A stretch of 14,954 bases of DNA from Spirochaetae bacterium HGW-Spirochaetae-7 (GCA_002839245.1 PGXR01000045.1:1-14954), one strand, 5' to 3'; shown: positions 1 through 6,084, numbered from the stretch's first letter. Numbers and translations: made by a program. The notes: generated by a model from the sequence alone, not told the origin.

Positions 1-16
1 TAACGATCGTATCCAT
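1..16 (-). CDS. Possible start of a further gene of the GntR-aldolase-dehydrogenase operon (cut by window edge)
   Basis: An ATG on the minus strand at 16-14 begins a reading frame M-D-T-I-V that leaves the window. A GGAG sequence lies 10 bases upstream, and the preceding dehydrogenase gene stops at 35, so a downstream operon member is plausible. Only five codons are visible, so nothing can be said about the product and the call rests on position alone. Confidence 0.3.
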
Positions 17-34
17 GGTTGCGTTTCTCCGTCT

Positions 35-1081
35 TTACAGGGAACCCAGGCGTACCGGGCTGCCGAGCTTTCCCAATATTTCATCGATGCCCTTGACGAC
101 GGCGTCAGGAACATTGATCCCATGCTCTTCGCTTTCCATCGCCTTCTTGGACTCAAATTCTCCAGGGAGAAGGATTTCATCGAAGCCCGGCTGCTTTCGA
201 AGTACCTTGATCTGTCCGGTATATTCCTCAATCAATCGGCCAAAGTTTTCCTTGCCCACGAAGCGCCTGATGTCGATGCAGATGAACGCTGCGCCGACTC
301 CAGTCTTGCCTTCAAGCTCGTGAAAACTCTTGAGCCCGCGTCCATAACCCGAACCTGAGAGCATTCCCGAAAGAATGTCTATCATCATCGCGAGCCCAGA
401 GCCCTTCGGCCCCGCCAGCGGCAAAAGGCAACCCTTCATGGCCTTCTTTGGGTCGGTCGTCGGCTCGCCGGTTTCGTCCAGGGCCCATCCAAGCGGAATA
501 GTCTGTCCGCTCAGGGAAGCCAGCCGGATCTTGCCGCGGGCGACTATGCTCGATGACATGTCGAGGACGAGCGGCTCCCGGGCCCCGCACGGTATGGCGA
601 TGGACAGCGGATTCGTGCCGAAGTACGGCTCGGCTGCGCCGAACGGGGCGACCGATGGATTCCCGTTCGTGGTGATGATGGCTATCACCCCTCGACGCGC
701 AGCCGTGACCGAGAGGCAACCCAGGGCGCCGATATTGTTGGTATTGCGGAGCGTCACCATGCCGATCCCGAATTCGAGGGCCTTGTCCATCGCTCGTTCC
801 AGGGCATGGCTGGCCGCTACCTGACCGAGTCCGTCATTCCCGTCGAGCATCGCGGTCGCCGCGTCATCCGATACGGTCGTGACATTGGTGGGAACGGTGA
901 GCATCTTCGCCTCGATCCGCTGGGCAACCAGGCGCAGGAGATTGATGCCATGCGTGCTGACTCCGCGCATGTCCGCCTGGACGAGGGCCGTCGCCGCGAT
1001 CCTGGCGTTCTCGCTGCTTTCCCCGAGCAGGACCAGTATTTCCGAAGCGGCTCCCAGCAAGGTATTCTCGGCAAATCTCAT
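35..1081 (-). CDS. Malate/L-lactate/ureidoglycolate dehydrogenase family (Ldh_2) NAD(P)-dependent oxidoreductase
   Basis: The 348-residue product has the usual length of the Ldh_2 family (AllD, ComC/sulfolactate and YiaK-like dehydrogenases), which interconvert 2-oxoacids and 2-hydroxyacids with NAD(P)H in the cytoplasm. Visible family landmarks are RGVSTHG (39-45, with His44), the VAPFGAAEPYFGTNPLSIA block (144-162) shaping the nucleotide pocket, LDMSSSIVARGKIRLA (173-188), the PLAGPKGSGLAMMIDILSG segment (221-239) and a C-terminal LLPGE (304-308). In the NTNNIGALG segment, position 116 is Asn where many relatives have a catalytic His. The gene starts 7 bp after the aldolase gene with a GAGG site 5 bases before ATG, so the two are surely co-transcribed. 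A role in reducing or forming the oxoacid handled by the aldolase is inferred. The exact substrate cannot be read from sequence. Confidence 0.9.
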   Translation of the reverse strand: MRFAENTLLGAASEILVLLGESSENARIAATALVQADMRGVSTHGINLLRLVAQRIEAKMLTVPTNVTTVSDDAATAMLDGNDGLGQVAASHALERAMDKALEFGIGMVTLRNTNNIGALGCLSVTAARRGVIAIITTNGNPSVAPFGAAEPYFGTNPLSIAIPCGAREPLVLDMSSSIVARGKIRLASLSGQTIPLGWALDETGEPTTDPKKAMKGCLLPLAGPKGSGLAMMIDILSGMLSGSGYGRGLKSFHELEGKTGVGAAFICIDIRRFVGKENFGRLIEEYTGQIKVLRKQPGFDEILLPGEFESKKAMESEEHGINVPDAVVKGIDEILGKLGSPVRLGSL

Positions 1082-1088
1082 GTCGGCC

Positions 1089-1760
1089 TCACTCTTCCAC
1101 GAGACCCAGTGATTCGAAGACCTTGTCCAGACTGTTGAGTTCGACGCTTGAAACGCCGCTTTCCAGCTGGGCGGCCTTGTCGGCCTCGAACTGCACCCGC
1201 TTCAGCGACTTCTCCAGCACCTCGGCGCAATCGGCCGCCCTGACGACGACCATGCCATCCTCGTCGCCCATTATCAGGTCGCCGGGGAAGATGGTGGCCT
1301 CACCGAAGTTGATCGGGTAGTTGATTATGCCGAGGGTCGTCTTGACCGTCCCCCTGATCGCAAACCCGCGGCAGAACATCGGAAAGCCCATCCTGGCGAT
1401 TTCCGCGGAATCGCGTACGCAGCCGTCTATGGCAAGTCCGACCAGGCCGCGAGCCTGTGCCGCGGTTGCCATCATGCCGCCCCAATACCCGAATTCGTAC
1501 GCGCCGCCCACGCTGGCAACGAGCACCGAACCGGCGGGCGCTCTCTGCAGCGCCTTGTGGAGCATAAGGTTGTCGCCAGGTGCGCATTGCACCGTATATG
1601 CGGGCCCGCAAATCCTGTCACCCTTGGCAGCCGGCTTGATACCGCTGTCTATGTACCCTTTTCGGCCGGAGGCTTCGTATACAGTCGCGACATCGAGAGC
1701 CCTGTATGCTTCGAGAATTGCCTTGTCTATCGCCTTGGGTGCTTTCAGTACGTGTGTCAT
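1089..1760 (-). CDS. RraA-like class II pyruvate aldolase (HMG/CHA aldolase family)
   Basis: The 223-residue product belongs to the RraA / 4-hydroxy-4-methyl-2-oxoglutarate (HMG) aldolase fold. Enzymes of this group are metal-dependent and split 4-hydroxy-2-oxoacids to pyruvate, or decarboxylate oxaloacetate. RraA itself instead binds RNase E. The diagnostic aldolase signature G-x20-R-D is intact: Gly95 in GYWGG, then Arg116-Asp117 in DGCVRDSAE. GxxYTVQCAPGDN (52-64) and GDLIMGDEDGMVVV also match the family. These catalytic residues favour an enzyme over an RNase E regulator. The start codon lies 2 bp after the stop of the GntR gene, with AGGAAG as ribosome site inside that gene's last codons, which suggests translational coupling. 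Next to a 2-oxoacid dehydrogenase, it probably cleaves or makes a hydroxy-oxoacid in a sugar-acid or aromatic-acid route. The substrate is unknown. Confidence 0.9.
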   Translation of the reverse strand: MTHVLKAPKAIDKAILEAYRALDVATVYEASGRKGYIDSGIKPAAKGDRICGPAYTVQCAPGDNLMLHKALQRAPAGSVLVASVGGAYEFGYWGGMMATAAQARGLVGLAIDGCVRDSAEIARMGFPMFCRGFAIRGTVKTTLGIINYPINFGEATIFPGDLIMGDEDGMVVVRAADCAEVLEKSLKRVQFEADKAAQLESGVSSVELNSLDKVFESLGLVEE

Positions 1761-1762
1761 GG

Positions 1763-2437
1763 TTACTTCCTGTTCCCTACCATTAGCTGGTCGATGCTTA
1801 CGAGCGATCGCCGGAGGTGGTTGCGTACGGCCATCTCCGCTTCATCTGGCTTTCCTTTAATGATCGCCTTTAGAATTTCCTTGTGTTCTTCGCATGTCTC
1901 GTGCAGGCGTTTCGACTCAAAACGTGAAATGAAATAGATCCGTATCCGGACGATGTGATCGAGAATCGAACTGTAATATTCCGAAAGGAAACTGTTGCCC
2001 GCAGCGCTCACTATCCGTTCATGTATCTGATATCCGGAAAGCAGGGATTTTCTTACTCCCTGGTCATCTACCACCTTGAAAGAATCATGGTTGGCAAGTA
2101 TCTCCTCGAATTCGGTCTTGTCTTTCATGGTCGCCGCCAGGCGGGCGGCAGCGCATTCGAATATTTCCCTGATCTCGAATACCTCTCGTATATGGTCAAG
2201 ACTGATATTGGATACGAAGCAGCCCTTGTTGGGCACGATTACCACATGACGGTCACGCTCCAGATGCTGCAGCGCCTCCCTGACGGGCGTCTTGCTGACC
2301 TTCAACTCATCGCATAGCACCTGTTCATTCAGGTACTCCTGAGGCTTGAGTTCGTTCTGGACAATGCGTTCCTTTAGTATCTTGTAGACTTGGAGTTTCT
2401 TGCTTATTTCTTCCCTGATCCCGATAGCTCCATTCAT
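1763..2437 (-). CDS. GntR-family transcriptional regulator, FadR/FCD subfamily
   Basis: This 224-residue regulator has an N-terminal winged helix-turn-helix (about residues 15-78). Its recognition region LCDELKVSKTPVREALQHL (41-59) is the hallmark of GntR proteins. An all-helical FCD ligand-binding domain follows (about 85-215). FCD proteins usually bind a carboxylate through a metal held by one Asp and three His. Here His139, His185 and His207 are in the expected places, but the residue four before His139 is Gly135 rather than the usual Asp. The gene heads the aldolase-dehydrogenase operon, so it likely represses that operon until a carboxylic acid intermediate binds. The ATG has AAAGG 7 bases upstream. 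A candidate promoter and two GATATATC palindromes lie just before it, a good place for autoregulation. Confidence 0.92.
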   Translation of the reverse strand: MNGAIGIREEISKKLQVYKILKERIVQNELKPQEYLNEQVLCDELKVSKTPVREALQHLERDRHVVIVPNKGCFVSNISLDHIREVFEIREIFECAAARLAATMKDKTEFEEILANHDSFKVVDDQGVRKSLLSGYQIHERIVSAAGNSFLSEYYSSILDHIVRIRIYFISRFESKRLHETCEEHKEILKAIIKGKPDEAEMAVRNHLRRSLVSIDQLMVGNRK

Positions 2438-2661
2438 GATGCTACCTTTCTTTCGAATGGATACCCGGACTTCTGCCCGGACGTCCGATATATCACCGAT
2501 ATATCGTTAGTATTCTCGTTCTGGTTCCCGTTGCTGTCAACAACAATCTTTAAAATCTTTAATGCTCGGTTCCGCTGCGTCCGGCGCAAGCCTGGCGGGG
2601 GCCAAAGCATCAAGACCCGCACGGCCGGCAATATTCCAGCCCGTTTGTTGATTGGCATCAT
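2434..2661 (-). CDS. Possible 75-residue upstream ORF coupled to the GntR gene
   Basis: A minus-strand frame begins with a double ATG preceded by a strong AAGGAG site (4 bases to the first ATG, 7 to the second) and ends in a TGA that overlaps the GntR start as ATGA. Those are features of a translated, coupled gene. Against this, the predicted peptide resembles no protein family I know, third-codon positions are not clearly GC-rich as in the neighbours, and the best promoter for the GntR gene lies inside the frame. It may be a leader peptide, a gene remnant or chance. Confidence 0.25.
   Translation of the reverse strand: MMPINKRAGILPAVRVLMLWPPPGLRRTQRNRALKILKIVVDSNGNQNENTNDISVIYRTSGQKSGYPFERKVAS
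2486..2506. promoter_or_regulatory. Tandem GATATATC palindromes, likely GntR autoregulatory operator
   Basis: The 8-bp palindrome GATATATC occurs at 2487-2494 and again at 2498-2505, each preceded by C, with an 11-bp period that puts both on the same DNA face. They sit at the predicted transcription start of the GntR operon, where a bound dimeric regulator would block transcription. Assignment to the adjacent GntR protein is inference from position. Confidence 0.5.
2512..2540 (-). promoter_or_regulatory. Candidate sigma70-type promoter of the GntR operon
   Basis: On the minus strand a perfect TTGACA (-35, 2540-2535) is followed after 17 bases by GAGAAT (-10, 2517-2512; 4 of 6 consensus positions). 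The expected transcription start falls near 2505, about 68 bases before the GntR ATG and at the edge of the tandem GATATATC palindromes. Confidence 0.5.
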
Positions 2662-2770
2662 TTCGCTCCTTCCGAACTTCTTTTATGAACCGATAGCGCC
2701 GATAGCCCCGAACACCGGCGTTCTCCAAGGCTGCGACTCTTCCGGCGTTGAGCGCCCAAAGCCGGGACTT

Positions 2771-2805
2771 CGATATTTCCCGGATATGCCTTCGATATAT
2801 TGAAG
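2771..2805. promoter_or_regulatory. Phased GATAT repeats and imperfect palindrome over the PPOX-like gene promoter
   Basis: GATAT occurs at 2772-2776, 2783-2787 and 2794-2798, again with exactly 11-bp steps. The last copy lies in the imperfect 16-bp palindrome CTTCGATATATTGAAG (2790-2805), which covers the -35 box of the plus-strand promoter. The shared CGATATAT core with the GntR promoter suggests the same regulator binds both. Confidence 0.45.
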
Positions 2806-2828
2806 CTGGTCGAGGTCCACCTTATACT
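2800..2828 (+). promoter_or_regulatory. Candidate promoter of the PPOX-like gene
   Basis: TTGAAG (2800-2805) and TATACT (2823-2828, 5 of 6 to consensus) are separated by 17 bases. The predicted start near 2835 gives a leader of about 68 bases, A-rich on this strand, before the AAGGAG site of the gene. Confidence 0.5.
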
Positions 2829-2902
2829 TTGTTAAAAGAAAAAAATATACATTGCCAGACCTGATTCCCCGCCATGCGCATTATTTGAAAAAGGAGATGG
2901 AA

Positions 2903-3241
2903 ATGAAGGCGACAATCGATTCCTTGAACGGCACCGTCAACAGCTTCCTGGCAACGCTCGAGAACGGTGAACCGCGGGTCAGGCCATACCAGTTCATACT
3001 GGAGCATGACGGCAAGCCCTGTTTCTACACGAACAGTTCCGGAGGATGGATCAGGCTTCGAGGCGACGCTCGCTTTTCAAACGGCACAGTGATAAAGGAG
3101 AAGATCCTTGCGAAAAGCGGCGTTGTCCGTGGAATCTACAAGTCAATCGATCACCCGAATTTCAAGGTCTTCTTCCTTGAGCACGGCTCCTCGCAACTGC
3201 TCGAGGCGTCCGGCCAGCAGGTACAGAAAGTAGATTCCTGA
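2903..3241 (+). CDS. PPOX-like (pyridoxamine 5'-phosphate oxidase family) flavin-fold protein with apparent internal deletion
   Basis: The 112-residue product resembles the short split-barrel FMN proteins of the pyridoxamine-phosphate-oxidase superfamily. FLATLENGEPRVRPYQF (15-31) is the family's first strand pair, and GWIRLRGDARF (48-58) plus FKVFFLE (87-93) match the later strands. Between FYTN (41-44) and WIRL relatives normally carry about 20 more residues, including the K-VY-Q helix and an FMN-phosphate contact. Only SSGG remains here, so flavin binding may be lost. Relatives are usually near 130-140 residues. The start chosen has AAGGAG 6 bases upstream; an in-frame ATG two codons earlier is too close to that site. 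The reading frame is otherwise open. Function in this family is often unassigned; family membership is likely but not certain. Confidence 0.75.
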   Translation: MKATIDSLNGTVNSFLATLENGEPRVRPYQFILEHDGKPCFYTNSSGGWIRLRGDARFSNGTVIKEKILAKSGVVRGIYKSIDHPNFKVFFLEHGSSQLLEASGQQVQKVDS

Positions 3242-3273
3242 TCTTCAACCATGAATCGAGAGCCGGGAAAACA

Positions 3274-4416
3274 TCAGTATGATTCGAATTCCCCAAGCAC
3301 TGTCCATTCCCTCCCGAAGTCGCCGAGTCCCTCGCAACCGCTACGCGTCACGGCGACTGCATCCTCGATCTTCACATGCCCTGCAAGCGGATGCAGGAAA
3401 TCCGTCTCGATCGAGAGGACCATGCCTTCTGCGAGTGCTTGCATGCTGGCCGGCAGGAAGACAGGCTGCTCGTAGGGTACCATCCCGATACCGTGGACGA
3501 CGAATCGGGCATACCTGGAAAACTCGTAGCGGCTGGAAGCCATATGACCCGCTTCAAGAATCTCCCTGCACTGGACGCCAGGTTTTATTCGGCTCCTGAC
3601 ATGGTCCTGTACCTCGATGCACGCGCCATGAAGTTCCTTGGCGAGACTTGACGGCACGCCGGCACATCCCATGCGGCAGATATCGGCAACATAGTCAAGA
3701 TCCGATCCACCGGCGTCTATATGCAGGATCTGCCCTTTCTCCCATTTTTCATTTGACGGCGCCCGCAACAATCCAGGGCCGGCGCAGATCAGAGAAAACA
3801 GGAACGAAAGATCCCTTTGGGCGATCTCCTTCCTTGCCCGTCGTTCGATATCCTTCGTTGCCATACCCGGACCGCAGGCCAGGAACGTCGCGTGGATCGC
3901 CTCGGCCAGCCGAGAATAGGCGCTTCTGATGATTATCAGTTCGTCCTCACGCTTTATTTCCCGCAATCCATCGAATACCGCCGTAGCGTCCACAAAGTCG
4001 GCGTTCGGCAATTCCGCCCGCAAGGCGAGATAGGCGTCAGCGGGCAGGAAAGGCATCTCGACGCCTATCCTCGCGCGATCCAGCCCCAGGCCCTTGATCG
4101 CTTTCGCCAAGCTTTCGGCGGAAGTGACCGTTCCCCGTACCGCTTCGAACAGGTTTGGCATCCACGGCAATTCAGCGCCCATCTGCCCGCTCTCGTCCGG
4201 ACGACGGACATAGAAGCAATCTGCCGGTTGGTTCCTGACTATCCCCAGGAAAGGCAAGTACTGGCTCCGGCCCATCCGGGTGGAATTCTCGTGAAAATGG
4301 TAGAAATACCCTCCGGAGAGGTACCGCACATTGTGCCGCGTGTTCGCAACCGCTATTGCCATGCCGGATTCTTCCATCAATCGATCGAGCTTCGCCACAT
4401 CAAAAGGTATTTTCAT
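3274..4416 (-). CDS. M24-family metallopeptidase-fold protein (Xaa-Pro dipeptidase / creatinase-like)
   Basis: The 380-residue product has a creatinase-type N-terminal domain (about 1-150) and a pita-bread M24 catalytic domain (about 158-378). All five metal ligands of metal-dependent M24 peptidases can be placed: Asp234 (LHIDAG), Asp245 (YVADICR), His308 (VVHGIG), Glu337 (LSIETD) and Glu351 (VKIEDAV). The protein is therefore probably an active, two-metal cytoplasmic hydrolase such as a proline dipeptidase, and less likely a metal-free creatinase. ATG 4416 is preferred because GGAGAG lies 6 bases before it. An in-frame ATG at 4428 is also possible, and the open frame continues upstream but runs through the promoter and the divergent Rrf2 gene. 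The gene converges on the PPOX-like gene with a 32-bp gap. A peptide or amide substrate is inferred only from family. Confidence 0.92.
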   Translation of the reverse strand: MKIPFDVAKLDRLMEESGMAIAVANTRHNVRYLSGGYFYHFHENSTRMGRSQYLPFLGIVRNQPADCFYVRRPDESGQMGAELPWMPNLFEAVRGTVTSAESLAKAIKGLGLDRARIGVEMPFLPADAYLALRAELPNADFVDATAVFDGLREIKREDELIIIRSAYSRLAEAIHATFLACGPGMATKDIERRARKEIAQRDLSFLFSLICAGPGLLRAPSNEKWEKGQILHIDAGGSDLDYVADICRMGCAGVPSSLAKELHGACIEVQDHVRSRIKPGVQCREILEAGHMASSRYEFSRYARFVVHGIGMVPYEQPVFLPASMQALAEGMVLSIETDFLHPLAGHVKIEDAVAVTRSGCEGLGDFGREWTVLGEFESY

Positions 4417-4474
4417 GATGCTCTCCATCGAAAACCGCGATTTGGCTTCCAGGCGCGATGCCATTACTTGCTGG

Positions 4475-4480
4475 ATTATA
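4475..4480 (-). promoter_or_regulatory. -10 box of the M24 gene promoter
   Basis: A perfect TATAAT is read on the minus strand at 4480-4475, with an expected start near 4468 and a leader of about 52 bases to ATG 4416. No good -35 hexamer is present at 16-18 bp, so the promoter may be weak or activated. Confidence 0.4.
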
Positions 4481-4505
4481 GTGCAATGCCCGACGGAGAA
4501 CCCGC

Positions 4506-4534
4506 TTGACAGTTCGATTACATCAAGGTATTCT
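4506..4534 (+). promoter_or_regulatory. Promoter of the Rrf2 gene
   Basis: Perfect TTGACA (4506-4511), a 17-base spacer and TATTCT (4529-4534, 4 of 6) form a good sigma70-type promoter. The predicted transcription start near 4541 is only about three bases before the Rrf2 ATG, which implies a leaderless mRNA and agrees with the absence of a Shine-Dalgarno sequence. Confidence 0.6.
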
Positions 4535-4540
4535 AATACC
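4527..4540. promoter_or_regulatory. Candidate Rrf2 operator (palindrome over its own -10)
   Basis: GGTATTCTAATACC is a palindrome with perfect 6-bp arms around CT. It covers the -10 box of the Rrf2 promoter. Its 13-bp core GTATTCTAATACC matches GTATTATGGTACC before the Fe-S gene at 10 of 13 positions. Autoregulation is typical of Rrf2 proteins; binding here is inferred. Confidence 0.6.
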
Positions 4541-4543
4541 ACA

Positions 4544-5014
4544 ATGCCTGTAAACGGAATAGTCCATCTTTCAGACGCAGCGCTCATAGCTGTCCATGCG
4601 CTGGCCGGACTCGCGGCGGCCCCCGGCCGCTTGGTCCAGGGGAAGAGCCTGGCTTCGATAATAGACGCGAGCGAGAGCCATCTTGCCAAGGTGATGCAAC
4701 GCCTTGTACGTGCTGGTTTGGTCCATTCGGTCAAGGGGCCGAACGGCGGCTTCGCTCTGGCGAAGGATGCGGGCGATGTCAGTTTCCGCGAAACGATAGA
4801 AGCGGTCGACGGACCGCTGTCGGGAGACTTCTGTCCCTTCAGGACGGAGCGCTGCGATCCCCGCAACTGCATCTTCGGGGACGAGATCATGAAGCATGCC
4901 GGTGAACTGGTCGCGTACCTTGGACAGAGGACTATCGCCGACATCGCCAGGGAAGCCGCGGCGAAGGATACCCCTCAGTACGGCACATCGATACTGGCGG
5001 TCACGACAGGCTGA
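4544..5014 (+). CDS. Rrf2-family transcriptional regulator with three-cysteine cluster motif
   Basis: The 156-residue product has the Rrf2 winged helix (about 1-78): SLASIIDASESHLAKVMQ (35-52) followed by LVRAGLVHSVKGPNGGFAL (54-72), the family's conserved wing. Cys97, Cys104 and Cys109 (C-x6-C-x4-C) are placed like the Fe-S ligands of IscR, NsrR and RsrR, so it probably senses iron-sulphur status, redox state or nitric oxide. The ATG at 4544 is chosen because the next residues align with the normal Rrf2 N-terminus. The frame is open further upstream, but that part lies in the promoter. There is no ribosome site, consistent with leaderless translation. The Fe-S protein gene follows 89 bp downstream and shares its operator motif, so it is the likely target. 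Confidence 0.93.
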   Translation: MPVNGIVHLSDAALIAVHALAGLAAAPGRLVQGKSLASIIDASESHLAKVMQRLVRAGLVHSVKGPNGGFALAKDAGDVSFRETIEAVDGPLSGDFCPFRTERCDPRNCIFGDEIMKHAGELVAYLGQRTIADIAREAAAKDTPQYGTSILAVTTG

Positions 5015-5051
5015 CAGACCGGCTGGACAGGCGACTGCATTCGTCCGACCT

Positions 5052-5070
5052 TAATACGTATTATGGTACC
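5052..5070. promoter_or_regulatory. Candidate Rrf2 operator and -10 region of the Fe-S protein gene
   Basis: A perfect 12-bp palindrome TAATACGTATTA (5052-5063) overlaps GTATTATGGTACC (5058-5070), the relative of the Rrf2 site. TATTAT (5059-5064, 5 of 6 to TATAAT) takes the same position within the motif as the -10 of the Rrf2 promoter. No good -35 is seen, so this promoter looks weaker. TATAAA at 5080-5085 is an alternative -10. Confidence 0.5.
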
Positions 5071-5103
5071 TTTTTACCTTATAAACTATCAAAGGAGTTG
5101 GCT

Positions 5104-6084
5104 ATGGCGACAAGAACGGTAATCGAGATAGACGAGGACAAGTGCGACGGCTGCGGTCAATGCGCCACGGGCTGCCATGAAGGCGCCTTGAGGATCATCG
5201 ACGGAAAGGCCCGGCTCGTCGGCGAAAGCCTCTGCGACGGCCTCGGCGCCTGCATCGGCGAATGCCCGAGGGGCGCCCTGCAGACGGTACAGCGCGACGT
5301 CGAGGACTACGACGAGCGCCGCGTCATCGACAACATCCTGCCCAAGGGCATGGCCACGGTAGCCGCCCACCTCGACCACCTCTCAAGCCATGGACAAGAT
5401 ACCTGGTACAACCAGGCCCTCGCCGTGCTCGCCGAGAAGGGCATCGCGCTTCCTTCCGCTGCCGCCCCGGAACAGGCCGCCGACGCCTGCGGATGCGGGA
5501 GTTCCGCGGCTCGCGTCCCGGGCCCAGCCGCCGGCGCACGTTTCGGCACGCTCAGGCAGGCCCCGGCAGGAATGCCGACGCCACGCATCGTCGAAAACGG
5601 CATGTCGGGAGGCTGCCCGGGCTCCGCCGCCCGCGCCTTCGGCTCGAGCGCCGGCAAACCTGCTCCTGCAGCAGCCTCAAGCGCCCCGGCGAGCGGCGGC
5701 GGCATGGCATCGAGGCTCGAGCAGTGGCCCATCCAGCTGCACCTCGCCAATCCGCGCGCGCCGTTCTTCAAGGGTGCCGACGTCCTCATAGCCGCCGATT
5801 GCACCGCATTTGCATGCGGAGCCTTCCACCAGACCCTGCTCGCCGGCCGCAAGCTTGTGATCGCCTGTCCAAAGCTCGACACGGGCAAGGAAATCTACGT
5901 CGACAAGATCCGCGCGCTTATCGACGACGCGGGCATCGCATCGCTGACGCTGGCCATCATGGAAGTTCCCTGCTGTAGCGGTCTCAAGCGCCTCGTGGAC
6001 GAAGCGGCTGCGGGCGCATCGCGGTCGGTTCCCACCTCCACTGTCATCGTGGGAATCGAAGGCGGCAGCCTGACCTGGCTGTAG
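5104..6084 (+). CDS. Ferredoxin-like Fe-S protein of unknown function, Rrf2-associated family
   Basis: The 326-residue product starts with a ferredoxin domain. Cys14, 17, 20 and 24 form a classical C-x2-C-x2-C-x3-C [4Fe-4S] site. The second site keeps Cys44, Cys50 and Cys54, but its second position is Gly47, leaving three ligands. A long Ala/Gly/Pro-rich linker (about 118-200) carries Cys129, Cys131 and a GGCPGS motif (Cys171). The C-terminal domain (205-326) has ADCTAFACG (Cys233, Cys238), ACPKLD (Cys255) and EVPCC (Cys290-291), as in a family of uncharacterised anaerobe proteins often annotated as 4Fe-4S or ATP-binding proteins. No signal peptide or membrane segment is seen, so it should be cytoplasmic. 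ATG 5104 has AAAGGAG 6 bases upstream, the best ribosome site of the plus-strand genes. Electron transfer or cluster handling under Rrf2 control is inferred. Confidence 0.85.
   Translation: MATRTVIEIDEDKCDGCGQCATGCHEGALRIIDGKARLVGESLCDGLGACIGECPRGALQTVQRDVEDYDERRVIDNILPKGMATVAAHLDHLSSHGQDTWYNQALAVLAEKGIALPSAAAPEQAADACGCGSSAARVPGPAAGARFGTLRQAPAGMPTPRIVENGMSGGCPGSAARAFGSSAGKPAPAAASSAPASGGGMASRLEQWPIQLHLANPRAPFFKGADVLIAADCTAFACGAFHQTLLAGRKLVIACPKLDTGKEIYVDKIRALIDDAGIASLTLAIMEVPCCSGLKRLVDEAAAGASRSVPTSTVIVGIEGGSLTWL

Larger units (their letters stand above)
2438..2902. other. Gene-poor regulatory stretch between GntR gene and PPOX-like gene
   Basis: These 465 bases separate a minus-strand operon from a plus-strand gene. 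They hold a candidate promoter for each side, two separate groups of GATAT repeats with 11-bp spacing (2487-2505 and 2772-2798), a pair of CGATAGC repeats (2691-2697 and 2700-2706), and the doubtful 75-residue frame. I see no tRNA, no riboswitch I recognise and no convincing terminator. Confidence 0.6.

Noticed and set aside
2691..2706. CGATAGC direct repeat pair with 9-bp spacing
   Set aside because: It differs from the GATAT elements in sequence and period, overlaps no promoter and may be chance.
4417..4944. Upstream extension of the M24 frame (would add 176 residues)
   Set aside because: It overlaps the promoter and most of the divergent Rrf2 gene, matches no M24 N-terminus, and a good GGAGAG site marks the start at 4416.
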